A stretch of DNA of 64,000 nt from G965279355 sp965279355 (GTDB lineage Bacteria > Pseudomonadota > Alphaproteobacteria > CACIAM-22H2). Location of the stretch: contig OZ257155.1 of NCBI GenBank assembly GCA_965279355.1, positions 4,278,001 to 4,342,000 on the forward strand, read 5' to 3'. The notes under the pieces were generated by a model. The model saw only the letters and a list, made by a program, of their open reading frames with translations. It was not told where the DNA came from and did not search any database. Below are positions 9,386 through 19,906 of the stretch, piece by piece. The position numbers and the translations under genes were made by a program. How positions within the stretch are numbered: the first letter of the stretch is position 1; every line of letters begins with the position of its first letter.

Positions 9386-9819
9386 CAGCGTGCCTCCGGT
9401 CGCGGGACGGGACGATGCGCGGCCGGCTGGGCCGTGTTCTGGACCGGGCGTTGGGTTGCCGGATTGACCGGCACGACGGATGTCACCGTCACCTTCGGTG
9501 CGGGCGCCGGTATTTCGGCGACCATAGGTGCCGCCGGTGACGAGGGCAGCGGCGGCAAGGTTGCGAGCGTGCCGATCTGCGCCGGTTTGGTCGGCTGCAG
9601 ATCGAGATGGCGCGCCGCCAGCGACTGCAGGCGGGACGGCTGGTTGATATAGCTCCACTCGGCGCGCAGGACGTGGATTGCCTCCTGCTCCGTGAGGATG
9701 TTGCGGTTGAGCCGGAACAGGTTGTCTTCGAGTGCCTGGACCTCCTGCTTGAGGTGATAGAGGCCGAACCCGATGGCGCCGGCGAGCGACACCCAGATGA
9801 GGGAGGTCACGCGGATCAT
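9385..9819 (-). CDS. ftsL: FtsL-like divisome protein
   Basis: Small bitopic membrane protein placed, as FtsL always is, between rsmH and ftsI. The start at 9819 is chosen because its ATG overlaps the rsmH stop (ATGA); a start 30 bases upstream would overlap rsmH further. The 144 residues have one N-terminal transmembrane segment (about 4-20), a leucine-heptad coiled coil (HLKQEVQALEDNLFRLNRNI), a conserved region ending in RLQSLAARHLDLQP, and a proline/alanine-rich C-terminal half of about 65 residues that is probably disordered and longer than in E. coli FtsL. FtsL works with FtsB/FtsQ to activate FtsWI; assignment rests mainly on topology and position. Confidence 0.88.
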   Translation of the reverse strand: MIRVTSLIWVSLAGAIGFGLYHLKQEVQALEDNLFRLNRNILTEQEAIHVLRAEWSYINQPSRLQSLAARHLDLQPTKPAQIGTLATLPPLPSSPAAPMVAEIPAPAPKVTVTSVVPVNPATQRPVQNTAQPAAHRPVPRPEAR

Positions 9820-10811
9820 GCGTTGCCCCCCATAGTGTCGCTGGACCATGCGGGCGCATCGGTGCGCTGGGCGGCGCGCATTCGGGCGGAGCGGGCGCGC
9901 GGGTTGGCGGCGATCTCGGTATCGGTCGGCTTCTGCGGCTTACGCGACGCGAGCCTGAAGCTTGGTGCCGGCCGGACACCTGTCTCCGGTAGATGACGCG
10001 AGCCGCGCGCGGCGGTGTCGCTGCGGGTGCGGAGGAAATCCTTCACTTCGCGGTCTTCCAGCGAATGAAACGACACGACCGCGAGCCAGCCGCCAGGGGC
10101 GAGCAGCCGTTCGGCGGCAGCAAGACCGCGACGCAGCTCGCCGAGTTCGTCGTTCACTTCGATGCGCAGCGCCTGGAATGTGCGGGTCGCGGGATCGATG
10201 CCGTCGGGTGAACGGCGGACGGCGCTGCGCACCAGCGAGGCAAGTTCCAGCGTGCGCACGATCGGCGTGGTGGCGCGCGCGGCGACGATGGCGCGGGCGA
10301 TGCGGCGTGAGTGACGTTCCTCGCCGTAGCGCCAGATGATGTCGGCGAGTTCTTCTTCTTCCAGGTGATTCACGAGATCGGCGGCGCTCTTGCCGTCCGC
10401 GCTCATGCGCATGTCGAGCGGACCGTCGAAGCGGAAAGAAAATCCGCGCGCAGCCTCGTCGATTTGGGGGGAGGAGAGGCCCAGGTCGAAGACGACGCCG
10501 TGTACCGTGGCAACGCCGCGCGCGGCGAGGAGCCGTTCCAGATCGCCGAAACAGCCCTCGAGAAGGTCCAGTTTTCCGGGATACTGCGCGGCCAGGGCGC
10601 GGCCGCGTTCGATCGCCGCGGGATCGCGGTCGACCGCGTAGACTTTGCAGTCGGCTGAAGACAGCAAAGCTTTGGTATAGCCGCCGGCGCCGAAGGTGCC
10701 GTCGACATAGAGCGCGCCGTCGCGGGGTGCGAGCGCATCCAGCACCTCGTTGAGCATGACGGGGACATGCAACGACGGTCCGGGGGTGGTGGGGGTGACC
10801 GCCGCCTGCAT
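9816..10811 (-). CDS. rsmH: RsmH, 16S rRNA m4C1402 methyltransferase
   Basis: S-adenosylmethionine-dependent N4-methyltransferase acting on C1402 of 16S rRNA. It is 331 residues, normal for MraW/RsmH. Visible landmarks are HVPVMLNEVLDAL near the start, the SAM-binding DGTFGAGGYTKALL, VFDLGLSSPQID, and VVSFHSLEDREVKDF. The gene lies five bases after the mraZ stop and overlaps ftsL by ATGA, the standard second position in the cluster. Confidence 0.97.
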   Translation of the reverse strand: MQAAVTPTTPGPSLHVPVMLNEVLDALAPRDGALYVDGTFGAGGYTKALLSSADCKVYAVDRDPAAIERGRALAAQYPGKLDLLEGCFGDLERLLAARGVATVHGVVFDLGLSSPQIDEAARGFSFRFDGPLDMRMSADGKSAADLVNHLEEEELADIIWRYGEERHSRRIARAIVAARATTPIVRTLELASLVRSAVRRSPDGIDPATRTFQALRIEVNDELGELRRGLAAAERLLAPGGWLAVVSFHSLEDREVKDFLRTRSDTAARGSRHLPETGVRPAPSFRLASRKPQKPTDTEIAANPRARSARMRAAQRTDAPAWSSDTMGGNA

Positions 10812-10816
10812 CGGCG

Positions 10817-11263
10817 TCAGCTCCCGGTCAGCGGCGAGCGGAGCGCTCGCCGCGCGGCCTGGTGGGTCTTGAAGGCAGTCGGATGCCAGATCTCGAAGAA
10901 ATTGACCTGGCCGACAAAGGTCGCGCTGTCGGTGATGTTGGCGTGTTCGGCGAGATCGCGGGGCAGCACGATCCGGCCTTCGCCATCGATGGGCAATTGC
11001 AGCATGTCGGCGGCTGAGACCAACGCGCTGTCGACTGGGGTGTTCTCGAAAACCGCCGTGGGGCTGCGTTTGGCGGCGATTTCATCCATGAGCTCCACGC
11101 CGCAGGCGCGGATGGCGCGATATTCAAACCACGGGAAAATGAGAATGGCTGGGGTTTCCGCGCCCATGGTCTGGGCCATGAGCAGGGCGCGATAGTCCGC
11201 AGGGACGGAAACCCGCCCCTTCTTGTCCACCTTGAAGGTGAAACTGCCGGTGAACGCCTTCAT
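10817..11263 (-). CDS. mraZ: MraZ, transcriptional regulator of the dcw cluster
   Basis: First gene of the cluster. The ATG at 11263 gives MKAFTGSFTFKVDKKGRVSV, the usual MraZ beginning, and 148 residues; an ATG 12 codons upstream is in frame but would fall inside a leader hairpin. Two tandem SpoVT-AbrB folds are visible, each with a D-x-K/E-G-R-(V/I) turn (DKKGRVSVPADYR and DGEGRIVLPRDLA). In E. coli, MraZ binds TGGG-type direct repeats upstream of its own gene and controls the dcw promoter; a matching repeat array sits at 11371-11415. Autoregulation is therefore inferred, not shown. Confidence 0.95.
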   Translation of the reverse strand: MKAFTGSFTFKVDKKGRVSVPADYRALLMAQTMGAETPAILIFPWFEYRAIRACGVELMDEIAAKRSPTAVFENTPVDSALVSAADMLQLPIDGEGRIVLPRDLAEHANITDSATFVGQVNFFEIWHPTAFKTHQAARRALRSPLTGS

Positions 11264-11275
11264 ATCCGCCCCGCA

Positions 11276-11300
11276 GTTGCGCTCCGTACTGGAGCGCAAC
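11276..11300 (-). promoter_or_regulatory. Perfect hairpin in the mraZ leader, next to the start codon
   Basis: Perfect 10-bp inverted repeat (arms 11276-11285 and 11291-11300, 5-base loop), beginning 12 bases upstream of the mraZ ATG. In the transcript it would place a GC-rich stem just 5' of the ribosome binding region. No T-run follows, so a translational or RNA-stability role is more likely than termination; a dyad operator is also possible. Confidence 0.6.
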
Positions 11301-11312
11301 CGTTTGAACTGC

Positions 11313-11334
11313 CTGGGAAATATTCATTTCCCAG
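11313..11334 (-). promoter_or_regulatory. Second perfect inverted repeat upstream of mraZ
   Basis: Perfect 9-bp inverted repeat CTGGGAAAT / ATTTCCCAG (arms 11313-11321 and 11326-11334, 4-base loop). Each arm contains a TGGGA core like that of the array at 11371-11415, so this may be an inverted pair of the same protein-binding unit rather than, or as well as, an RNA hairpin. Confidence 0.5.
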
Positions 11335-11370
11335 CGTCCCCCAGACGTGCCCAGCCAGATGCCTCGTCTA

Positions 11371-11415
11371 TGGGATGGTATGGGATATCATGGGAATTAA
11401 TGGGCGTCAATGGAT
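11371..11415 (+). promoter_or_regulatory. TGGG direct-repeat array, candidate MraZ operator
   Basis: Four TGGG units start at 11371, 11381, 11391 and 11401, exactly 10 bases apart, and a degenerate TGGA unit follows at 11411; three of the four read TGGGA. E. coli MraZ binds TGGGN direct repeats separated by five bases, which is the same 10-bp period. The repeats read TGGG on the plus strand, opposite to the mraZ coding strand, about 110-150 bases upstream of the start. The phase and position make this the best operator candidate for dcw control in the window. Confidence 0.75.
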
Positions 11416-11419
11416 AAAC

Positions 11420-11727
11420 CCGCCAAAAACGCTGATGTTGCCGTGGATTAGCCGGTGTCTTTCGTTCGAGGTTCCTGCCGCCTTCCGCGATTTTTGGCGG
11501 GGGAAAATGGCATCGGTAGGTTCATTTTATGTTCTCATTCAGGCTTGTGCTAATTATCCTATAATCGGGCTTTAAGCTACTGATTAGACAAAATTTTAAT
11601 ACTCTGAGAAGAAACGGGTCCACACGGCCTGACCCGGTTGCCGGTGCGTCACCCAAGAGGGGGAACCTTCAATCGGTAGCGAAGTTTTCCACGCTATTCA
11701 TTTGTCTCACTTCAGGGTTTCACCCGA
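11420..11727. other. Intergenic region with no recognised gene
   Basis: About 300 bases between the mraZ control region and the next small gene. It is clearly more AT-rich than its surroundings. A TATAAT occurs at 11560-11565 on the plus strand, but no good -35 partner at normal spacing was found. The region probably holds the distal promoters of the dcw cluster (minus) and of the small plus-strand gene; no ORF, RNA gene or repeat was recognised. Confidence 0.4.
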
Positions 11728-11982
11728 TTGCCGATGACCCAAAATCTTAATATGACACCACTCTCTTCTGTTCGGTTTCGGACAGAGGCCGGGAGCGAGT
11801 GGGTGCCAAGCAATCAACCGAAAGCCGACTTCTACCATCAGGAGGCGCTCCGCCTCCTGACCATGGCCGATAGCGCAATCTTCGACGATGTGAAGGACGA
11901 GCTGACGCGCATGGCGCAGCAGTACCAGCGGTTGGCTGTCATCGCGAAGAAGCGCGACGACGATCATTTCGCCCCGAAATAG
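11728..11982 (+). CDS. Small helical hypothetical protein
   Basis: An 84-residue protein (82 if it starts at the ATG at 11734 instead of the TTG at 11728). After a polar N-terminal stretch it is a continuous amphipathic helix rich in A, L, D, Q and K (FYHQEALRLLTMADSAIFDD to QQYQRLAVIAKK). This resembles the many short helical proteins of rhizobia that carry an (A/E)EALRLA...L..MA..W..LA pattern, none of which has an assigned function to my knowledge. No signal peptide or membrane segment is seen. It is free-standing between the dcw promoter region and rnpB. Confidence 0.6.
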   Translation: MPMTQNLNMTPLSSVRFRTEAGSEWVPSNQPKADFYHQEALRLLTMADSAIFDDVKDELTRMAQQYQRLAVIAKKRDDDHFAPK

Positions 11983-12032
11983 CTGGCTTTTCGCGGCTTT
12001 CTGCCGGCTGAATTTTCGCCTTCGGATTAAAA

Positions 12033-12430
<398 letters not shown>

Positions 12431-12453
12431 GGTAGGCGCGCGCGACCGATCCG

Positions 12454-13185
12454 TCAATCGATGAGCGTCAGCAGGGCATCCAGCCAGGCGATGGTTTCGC
12501 CGTCGAGCCGCCCATCGAAGCAGCGCGGACGAAAGTGGCGCTGGAACGCGATGACGGCGCGAACGGTGCGCTCGTCGAAATGGCCGTCGGTCGGCAGGTC
12601 ATAGCCCCAGTGCGACAGCTTCTTCTGCACCGTCGCGATTTCGTCCGACCGCTCGCCTGCTTCGAATTCAACCGTTAGGCGGCTTGCAGCGAACTCCGGC
12701 CAGCATCCAACGCCCGCCCGCGCGAGCCGCGGCCAGTCGAACAGCTCGCCTGGATCCTCCTTGCGCATCGGGGCGACGTCGGAATGACCGACGATGTTGC
12801 GGTTCGGAATCGCGTGCCGTCGCACGACATCGCGGGCAATTTCTTCGAGACTGTGCATTTGCGCGTCGGGAAATGCGCGATAACCGTATTCATGGCCCGG
12901 ATTGACCAGCTCGATGCCGATGGATCGCGCGTTGATGTCGAGGTTGCCGCGCCACGATGCAACGCCGGCATGCCAGGCGCGGCGGTCCTCCGTCACCAGT
13001 CGGAAAACGCGACCGTCTTCTTCTACGACATAGTGCGCGCTGACCTTTGCCGCGTCGTCGCAGAGGCGATCCAAAGCCGCATTGCCCGACGTCATGCCGG
13101 TGTAATGCAGCACCAGCATGTCGATTGGCGTGCCTACGGGACGGGCATCGTGGTTCGGCGAGGGGCGATTTTCGATATCGATCAT
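12454..13185 (-). CDS. AmpD-like N-acetylmuramoyl-L-alanine amidase with peptidoglycan-binding domain
   Basis: Zinc amidase of the Amidase_2 family, cleaving the MurNAc-L-Ala bond. From the ATG at 13185 it is 243 residues; the longer frame adds 31 atypical residues. Probable zinc ligands are H27 (LVLHYTG), H134 (GHSDVAP) and D144 (KEDPG), with E92 (IGIELVNPG) as the likely catalytic region. A PG_binding_1 domain fills about 175-235 (VQKKLSHWGYDLPTDGHFD). No signal peptide is visible, so it probably acts in the cytoplasm on recycled anhydro-muropeptides. Whether it also affects beta-lactamase induction cannot be judged. Confidence 0.9.
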   Translation of the reverse strand: MIDIENRPSPNHDARPVGTPIDMLVLHYTGMTSGNAALDRLCDDAAKVSAHYVVEEDGRVFRLVTEDRRAWHAGVASWRGNLDINARSIGIELVNPGHEYGYRAFPDAQMHSLEEIARDVVRRHAIPNRNIVGHSDVAPMRKEDPGELFDWPRLARAGVGCWPEFAASRLTVEFEAGERSDEIATVQKKLSHWGYDLPTDGHFDERTVRAVIAFQRHFRPRCFDGRLDGETIAWLDALLTLID

Positions 13186-13374
13186 GACTCTGCCTGAAAT
13201 CGGCGCAATACATCCTAGTCGTCGCGCTAGCGGTTCGCCAGATCGCCAGAATTCGTGCTTTGGGCCAGCAAAATCCATGTGTTAGGGTCGGCCCAGCTTA
13301 AATAGGGAGGAAGGCCGAACTCGGCAGGATTCCGGTCAACCGGAGCCGTCGATCCTCGGCAGTCAAAATCACAC

Positions 13375-15438
<2,064 letters not shown>

Positions 15439-15461
15439 AAAACAGAAAAGGGAGAGACGCC

Positions 15462-17042
15462 GTGAAAACTTTAGCGATAGGGCTTGGATTTTTAGCCGCA
15501 GTCGCGTTTGGCGCGGGTACGGCCGAGGCGCAGACACCGAAGCGGGGCGGGGTTTTGAGCTTCGCCATCAATGCGGAGACACCGCATTACGACTGTCATG
15601 GCAGTGATACGTTCGCGACGCTGCATTTCGCGGCGCCGTTCTATTCCACGCTGTTGAAATTCAATCTCGACAAGTATCCCGACGTAATGGGCGACCTTGC
15701 CCAGTCATGGACCGTGGCGCCCGATCTGAAGAGCTATACGTTCAAGCTTCATCCCAACGTGAAGTTCAGCGACGGTTCAGCGCTGACCTCCGCCGACGTC
15801 AAGGCTACATACGAGCGTCTGCGCAATCCTCCGGCCGGCGTGGTATCGACCCGCAAGGCGACCTTCGCCGATATCGATACCATCGACACGCCGGATGCGA
15901 CGACCGTCGTCTTCAAGATGAAGGACGTAAACGCGGCGATGCTGGAGCATTTCGCCAGCCCATGGAACTGCGTCTATTCGGCGAAGGTCCTGGCAGAAGA
16001 TCCGAATGCACCCAAGACCAAGATCCTTGGTTCGGGCCCATTCACCTTCGCAGAGCACGTCAAGGGCAGCCATGTCGAGGGCAAGAAGAACCCGAACTAT
16101 TTCCGACAGGGCCTTCCGTACATGGACGGCTTCAAGGGCGTGTTCATGCTGCAGGCCGCGGCGATGCTGAACGCGCTGCAGGGCGGGCAGGTCATGGGTG
16201 AGTTCCGTTCCGTCGCACCGGCCGAGCGTGACCGTCTGGCCCAGGCGATGGGCGACAAGGTGCGCTTCGAGGAAGCGAGTTGGACGCTCAATCTCCTTCT
16301 CGTCTTCAACACGGAGAAGAAGCCGTTTGACGACGTTCGCGTGCGCCGCGCCCTCAGCATGGCGATCGATCGGCACGGCGGCAGCCAGGGCCTGTCGCGC
16401 ACCTCGACACTGCGCGCAGTTGGCGGCGTGATCCGTCCTGGCTCGCCGTATGCGACACCGGATGCGGACCTGCAGAAGCTGCCTGGCTTCGGCAAGGACA
16501 TCAACGCGGCGCGGGCAGAAGCAAAGCGGCTGCTCGCAGAAGCGGGGGTGCCAAACCTCAGCTTCACGCTGTTCAACCGCAATCTGGCACAACCGTATAC
16601 GCCTGGGGGAATCTTCCTGGTCGACCAATGGCGCCAGCTTGGCCTGAACGTCGAGCACAAGCAGTTCGAGACCTCGCCCTATCTGGCAGGCATGTCGAGC
16701 GGCAACTTCGATGTGGCGATCGACTTCTCCAACCTGTTCATGGACGAGCCGAGTCTTGGTCTTTCCAAGTTCGTATCGTTCGACAAGGCCCCGGAGAACC
16801 GCTCGCGCTCGATCGACCGCGAACTGGACTCGCTCTATGAGCGCCAGGTCCGCGAACTCGACATGGGCAAGCGCAAGCTGCTCATCCAGGCGTTCGAGAA
16901 GCGCCTGTTCGAGCAGGCCTACCAGACGCCGATCCTGTGGTGGCACCGCATCGTCGCCACCAACAAGTCGCTGATGGGTTGGAAGATGTCCCCCAGTCAC
17001 AATCTCGGCCAGGATCTGGCCGAGGTCTGGCTGAACCAGTAA
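15462..17042 (+). CDS. Periplasmic substrate-binding protein of the dipeptide/oligopeptide ABC importer
   Basis: SBP_bac_5 family (DppA/OppA-like), 526 residues from the GTG at 15462, which is preceded by GGGAGAG at good spacing; an upstream ATG at 15423 lies inside the ATPase gene and lacks this. Signal peptide about 1-25 (KTLAIGLGFLAAVAFGAGTAEA, cut before QTPKRGG). The family motif LKSYTFKLHPNVKFSDG and the DDVRVRRALSMAIDR segment are present. Substrate is unknown; DppA-like proteins bind peptides, but many alphaproteobacterial members bind other amphipathic molecules. Adjacent permeases and ATPase make a complete importer. Confidence 0.93.
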   Translation: MKTLAIGLGFLAAVAFGAGTAEAQTPKRGGVLSFAINAETPHYDCHGSDTFATLHFAAPFYSTLLKFNLDKYPDVMGDLAQSWTVAPDLKSYTFKLHPNVKFSDGSALTSADVKATYERLRNPPAGVVSTRKATFADIDTIDTPDATTVVFKMKDVNAAMLEHFASPWNCVYSAKVLAEDPNAPKTKILGSGPFTFAEHVKGSHVEGKKNPNYFRQGLPYMDGFKGVFMLQAAAMLNALQGGQVMGEFRSVAPAERDRLAQAMGDKVRFEEASWTLNLLLVFNTEKKPFDDVRVRRALSMAIDRHGGSQGLSRTSTLRAVGGVIRPGSPYATPDADLQKLPGFGKDINAARAEAKRLLAEAGVPNLSFTLFNRNLAQPYTPGGIFLVDQWRQLGLNVEHKQFETSPYLAGMSSGNFDVAIDFSNLFMDEPSLGLSKFVSFDKAPENRSRSIDRELDSLYERQVRELDMGKRKLLIQAFEKRLFEQAYQTPILWWHRIVATNKSLMGWKMSPSHNLGQDLAEVWLNQ

Positions 17043-17053
17043 CCGAGAGGAAA

Positions 17054-17085
17054 GGCGGCCCGACCTCAACCGGGGCCGGGCCGCC
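17054..17085 (+). promoter_or_regulatory. Intra-operon GC-rich hairpin after the binding-protein gene
   Basis: Inverted repeat GGCGGCCCG / CGGGCCGCC (arms 17054-17062 and 17077-17085) in the 54-base gap before the first permease. Only a short CTTTC follows, so full termination is unlikely. Hairpins in this position often protect the binding-protein mRNA or cause partial termination, keeping binding protein in excess over permease. Confidence 0.55.
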
Positions 17086-17096
17086 GCTTTCAAATC

Positions 17097-18050
17097 ATGC
17101 TTCGCTACGCCGCCAACCGTATCCTGCTCATGATCCCCACGCTGATCGGCGTGTCGATCCTTGTCTTCTTCATGCTGCGCGTCATTCCCGGCGACGTGGT
17201 GGAGGTGAAGCTGCGCGGCGACGGCGGCAACGTGTCGCAGGAAACGATCGACATGGAGCGCAAGCGGCTCGGCCTTGACAAGCCGTTGTCCTCTCAGTTC
17301 GGCGACTGGATGGTCGGCCTTGCGACCTTCAATCTCGGCACCTCGATGTGGACCGACCGTCCCGTCGTGGAGGAGATCGCGATCCGCTTCGAGCTGTCGC
17401 TGCAGGTCGCGATCATGGCGACCGTCATCGGAGTCATCATAGCCGTGCCTCTAGGGACGCTCGCGGCCCTGCTGCGAGGAACCTGGGTCGACTACGCGGT
17501 CCGAATAGCCAGCATTGGCGGCCTTGCCGTCCCGTCCTTCTGGCTTGGCATGCTGATCATGCTGACCCTGCTGGCGCTGTTTAACTGGCTGCCGCCCATT
17601 ACCTTCACGCCGCTCTCGGTCGATCCCTGGGCGAATCTGTCGCAGTTGATCTGGCCGGCGCTGGCCGTGGGCTATCGTTACTCGGCAGTGCTGGCGCGCA
17701 TGGTGCGCTCGTCGCTGCTCGAGGTGCTGAACGAGGATTACATCCGGACCGCCCGGGCCAAGGGCGTTTACGAAAAGCTGGTCGTGTCCCGCCATGCGCT
17801 ACGCAACGCGCTGCTGCCGGCGATCACGGTCATCGGCCTTGAATTCGCGTTCCTGATCGGTGGGCTGGTGGTGACGGAGCAGGTGTTCAACCTGAACGGC
17901 ATTGGCAAGCTGCTGGTCCAGAGCGTATCCCGCAACGACTTCACCCTCATCCAGGGGATGGTGATGATCATTGCGTGCTTCTACATCGTCGCCAATCTGG
18001 TGGTCGACATGCTCTACGCCGTGTTCGACCCCCGTATCCGTTACCGGTAA
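17097..18050 (+). CDS. ABC importer permease, DppB/OppB type
   Basis: BPD_transp_1 inner-membrane permease of 317 residues with the DppB-type N-terminus (RYAANRILLMIPTLIGVSILVFF) and six predicted membrane spans. The cytoplasmic EAA loop that contacts the ATPase is RTARAKGVYEKLVVSRHALR followed by NALLPAITVIG. It pairs with the DppC-type permease just downstream (five-base gap). No good Shine-Dalgarno is visible before the ATG; the GC hairpin at 17054-17085 lies just upstream. Confidence 0.94.
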   Translation: MLRYAANRILLMIPTLIGVSILVFFMLRVIPGDVVEVKLRGDGGNVSQETIDMERKRLGLDKPLSSQFGDWMVGLATFNLGTSMWTDRPVVEEIAIRFELSLQVAIMATVIGVIIAVPLGTLAALLRGTWVDYAVRIASIGGLAVPSFWLGMLIMLTLLALFNWLPPITFTPLSVDPWANLSQLIWPALAVGYRYSAVLARMVRSSLLEVLNEDYIRTARAKGVYEKLVVSRHALRNALLPAITVIGLEFAFLIGGLVVTEQVFNLNGIGKLLVQSVSRNDFTLIQGMVMIIACFYIVANLVVDMLYAVFDPRIRYR

Positions 18051-18055
18051 TCATC

Positions 18056-18955
18056 ATGGTCAGCGTTCCCGCCAATACCGTTCCGGTCGCCGGCGCACCG
18101 CGCAAGCGCAGTGCTGTTGTGGATTTCTGCCGCCAGCAGCCGCTGGGGGTGGTGAGTCTGTTCATCATCGTCATGATGATCTTCGCCGGTATCTTTTCGG
18201 CCAGCGTCGCTCCCTATAATCCCGTGGCCGTCGATTTCGGCGCCATGCTCTCTCCCCCGAGCTGGGAGCACTGGGCGGGGACCGATGCGTTCGGGCGCGA
18301 TATTCTTTCCCGGCTGATCTATGGCGCCCGGACAGCGCTGATCATCGCCTTCACCGCGTCGTTCTTCGGATCGACGTTCGGCGCGTTGCTGGGCGCCACC
18401 TGCGCCTATTTCGGCGGTAAGTTCGATACGATCGTGCAGCGTCTGCTGGAGATTCTGCAGGCTTTCCCGATCATCGTGCTGGCGCTGATTGTCGTGGCCG
18501 TGCTCGGCAAGCTGCCGGTGTTCGGCATCGACGTGAACCTGATCTGCGCCATCGCCATCCCGATCATCCCGAACGTGACCCGTATCGTGCGCGCGGCGGC
18601 GCTCTCGGTGCGCTCCATGCCCTACATCGATGCGGCGCGCGCGGCGGGGTACTCGCACTTCCGGATCATCACCCGCCACATGGTTCCGAACCTCATGGCG
18701 CCGTACCTGATCATGCTGACCGCCTATATGGCACAGGCGATCCTGCTGGAGGCCTCGCTGTCGTTTCTGGGGCTGGGCGTGACCGAGCCAACGCCGGCCT
18801 GGGGCCTCATGCTGTCGGGCAATGCCTCGGATTTCTTCCGCGAGGCGCCGTGGATGATCCTGTTCCCCGGCTTTGCCATCAGCCTTGCTGTGTTCTCGTT
18901 CAACCTGTTTGGCGATTCACTGCGCGATTGGCTTGATCCCAAGTTCAAGGTATGA
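18056..18955 (+). CDS. ABC importer permease, DppC/OppC type
   Basis: Second permease subunit, 299 residues from the ATG at 18056; the longer in-frame extension lies entirely within the previous gene. It shows the DppC pattern: an N-terminal membrane span (GVVSLFIIVMMIFAGIF), GTDAFGRDILSRLIYGARTA (the OppC signature), and the EAA loop YIDAARAAGYSHFRIITRHM. With DppB it forms the translocation pore. The start follows the DppB stop by five bases, so coupling is likely. Confidence 0.94.
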   Translation: MVSVPANTVPVAGAPRKRSAVVDFCRQQPLGVVSLFIIVMMIFAGIFSASVAPYNPVAVDFGAMLSPPSWEHWAGTDAFGRDILSRLIYGARTALIIAFTASFFGSTFGALLGATCAYFGGKFDTIVQRLLEILQAFPIIVLALIVVAVLGKLPVFGIDVNLICAIAIPIIPNVTRIVRAAALSVRSMPYIDAARAAGYSHFRIITRHMVPNLMAPYLIMLTAYMAQAILLEASLSFLGLGVTEPTPAWGLMLSGNASDFFREAPWMILFPGFAISLAVFSFNLFGDSLRDWLDPKFKV

Positions 18956-18990
18956 CCGTCGCCTGACACGCGAACCAAACGGGGATTTCG

Positions 18991-19836
18991 ATGAAACTGG
19001 TACGTTACGGGGCGCCCGGCAAGGAACAGCCGGGCCTGATCGACGCCAATGGCAAGCTGCGCAGCCTCGCGCGCAAGATCAAGGACATCACGCCGGCGAC
19101 GCTCGCCTCGTCCGAGCTGGCAAAGCTCAAGAAGATCAATCCGGAGAAGCTGCCGCTGGTTTCCGGGAAGCCCCGCATCGGCGTGCCGGTCAACGGCATC
19201 TCCAAGATTATCGCCGTCGGCCTGAACTACAAGACGCATGCCGCCGAAGCCGGCATGGCGCTGCCGACCGAGCCGGTCCTGTTCATGAAGGCGATCACCA
19301 GTCTGTGCGGCCCCAACGACAAGGTGAAGGTCCCGCGCGGATCGAAGAAGACGGATTACGAGATCGAGCTCGGTGTCGTGATCGGCCGCAAGGCGCAGTA
19401 CGTCAGCGAGGCCGACGCGATGAAGTATGTCGCCGGCTACACCCTGGTGAACGATGTGTCTGAGCGCGAATTCCAGCTCGAGCGCGGCCCGCAATGGATG
19501 AAGGGCAAGAGCGCGGACACGTTCTGCCCTACCGGCCCGTGGCTGGCGACGCCAGATGAGATCAAGGATCCGGGCAAGCTCGACCTGTGGCTCACCGTCA
19601 ACGGCCAGACGCGCCAGAAGAGCAACACGTCGTACATGATCTTCAACGTGCGCACGTTGGTCAGCTATATCAGCCAGTTCCTGACCCTGATGCCGGGCGA
19701 TCTGATCGCCACCGGCACGCCGGCCGGTGTCGCGCTTGGCATGAAGGACCCGGCCGCCTTCCTGAAGGCCGGCGATGTCGTGGAACTCGGCATGGATGGT
19801 CTCGGCACCCAGAAGCAGCTGATGATCCCGGCGTAG
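18991..19836 (+). CDS. Fumarylacetoacetate hydrolase (FAH) family protein
   Basis: A 281-residue cytosolic enzyme with a small N-terminal domain and the FAH fold. The metal-binding acidic residues are seen in DYEIELGVVIG (E-x-E) and YTLVNDVSERE (D), with KSADTFCPTGPWL, and GDLIATGTPAGVALG near the C-terminus. The family includes ureidoglycolate lyase, 2-keto-4-pentenoate hydratase-like and acylpyruvate hydrolases, so the exact reaction cannot be assigned. It lies 35 bases after the ABC permease and before a terminator, suggesting it processes the imported compound or a breakdown product. Confidence 0.88.
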   Translation: MKLVRYGAPGKEQPGLIDANGKLRSLARKIKDITPATLASSELAKLKKINPEKLPLVSGKPRIGVPVNGISKIIAVGLNYKTHAAEAGMALPTEPVLFMKAITSLCGPNDKVKVPRGSKKTDYEIELGVVIGRKAQYVSEADAMKYVAGYTLVNDVSEREFQLERGPQWMKGKSADTFCPTGPWLATPDEIKDPGKLDLWLTVNGQTRQKSNTSYMIFNVRTLVSYISQFLTLMPGDLIATGTPAGVALGMKDPAAFLKAGDVVELGMDGLGTQKQLMIPA

Positions 19837-19856
19837 TCGCCGCGGAGCCGGGAACC

Positions 19857-19893
19857 GTGGCGCGCCGCTCCCGTTTAGAGGGCGCGCCACTTT
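19857..19893 (+). terminator. Probable transcription terminator of the ABC importer operon
   Basis: Perfect 10-bp inverted repeat GTGGCGCGCC / GGCGCGCCAC (arms 19857-19866 and 19881-19890) directly after the FAH-family gene, followed by TTT. The T-tract is short, so termination may be partial. Confidence 0.65.
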
Positions 19894-19906
19894 CCCGAGC
19901 CGGCCC

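Noticed and set aside
11124..11327. Possible upstream ORF of 67 codons overlapping the mraZ start
   Set aside because: It runs through both leader hairpins and out of frame into mraZ without an SD; probably a chance frame.
11560..11565. TATAAT on the plus strand as a promoter
   Set aside because: No acceptable -35 at 16-18 bases was found, so it is only noted.
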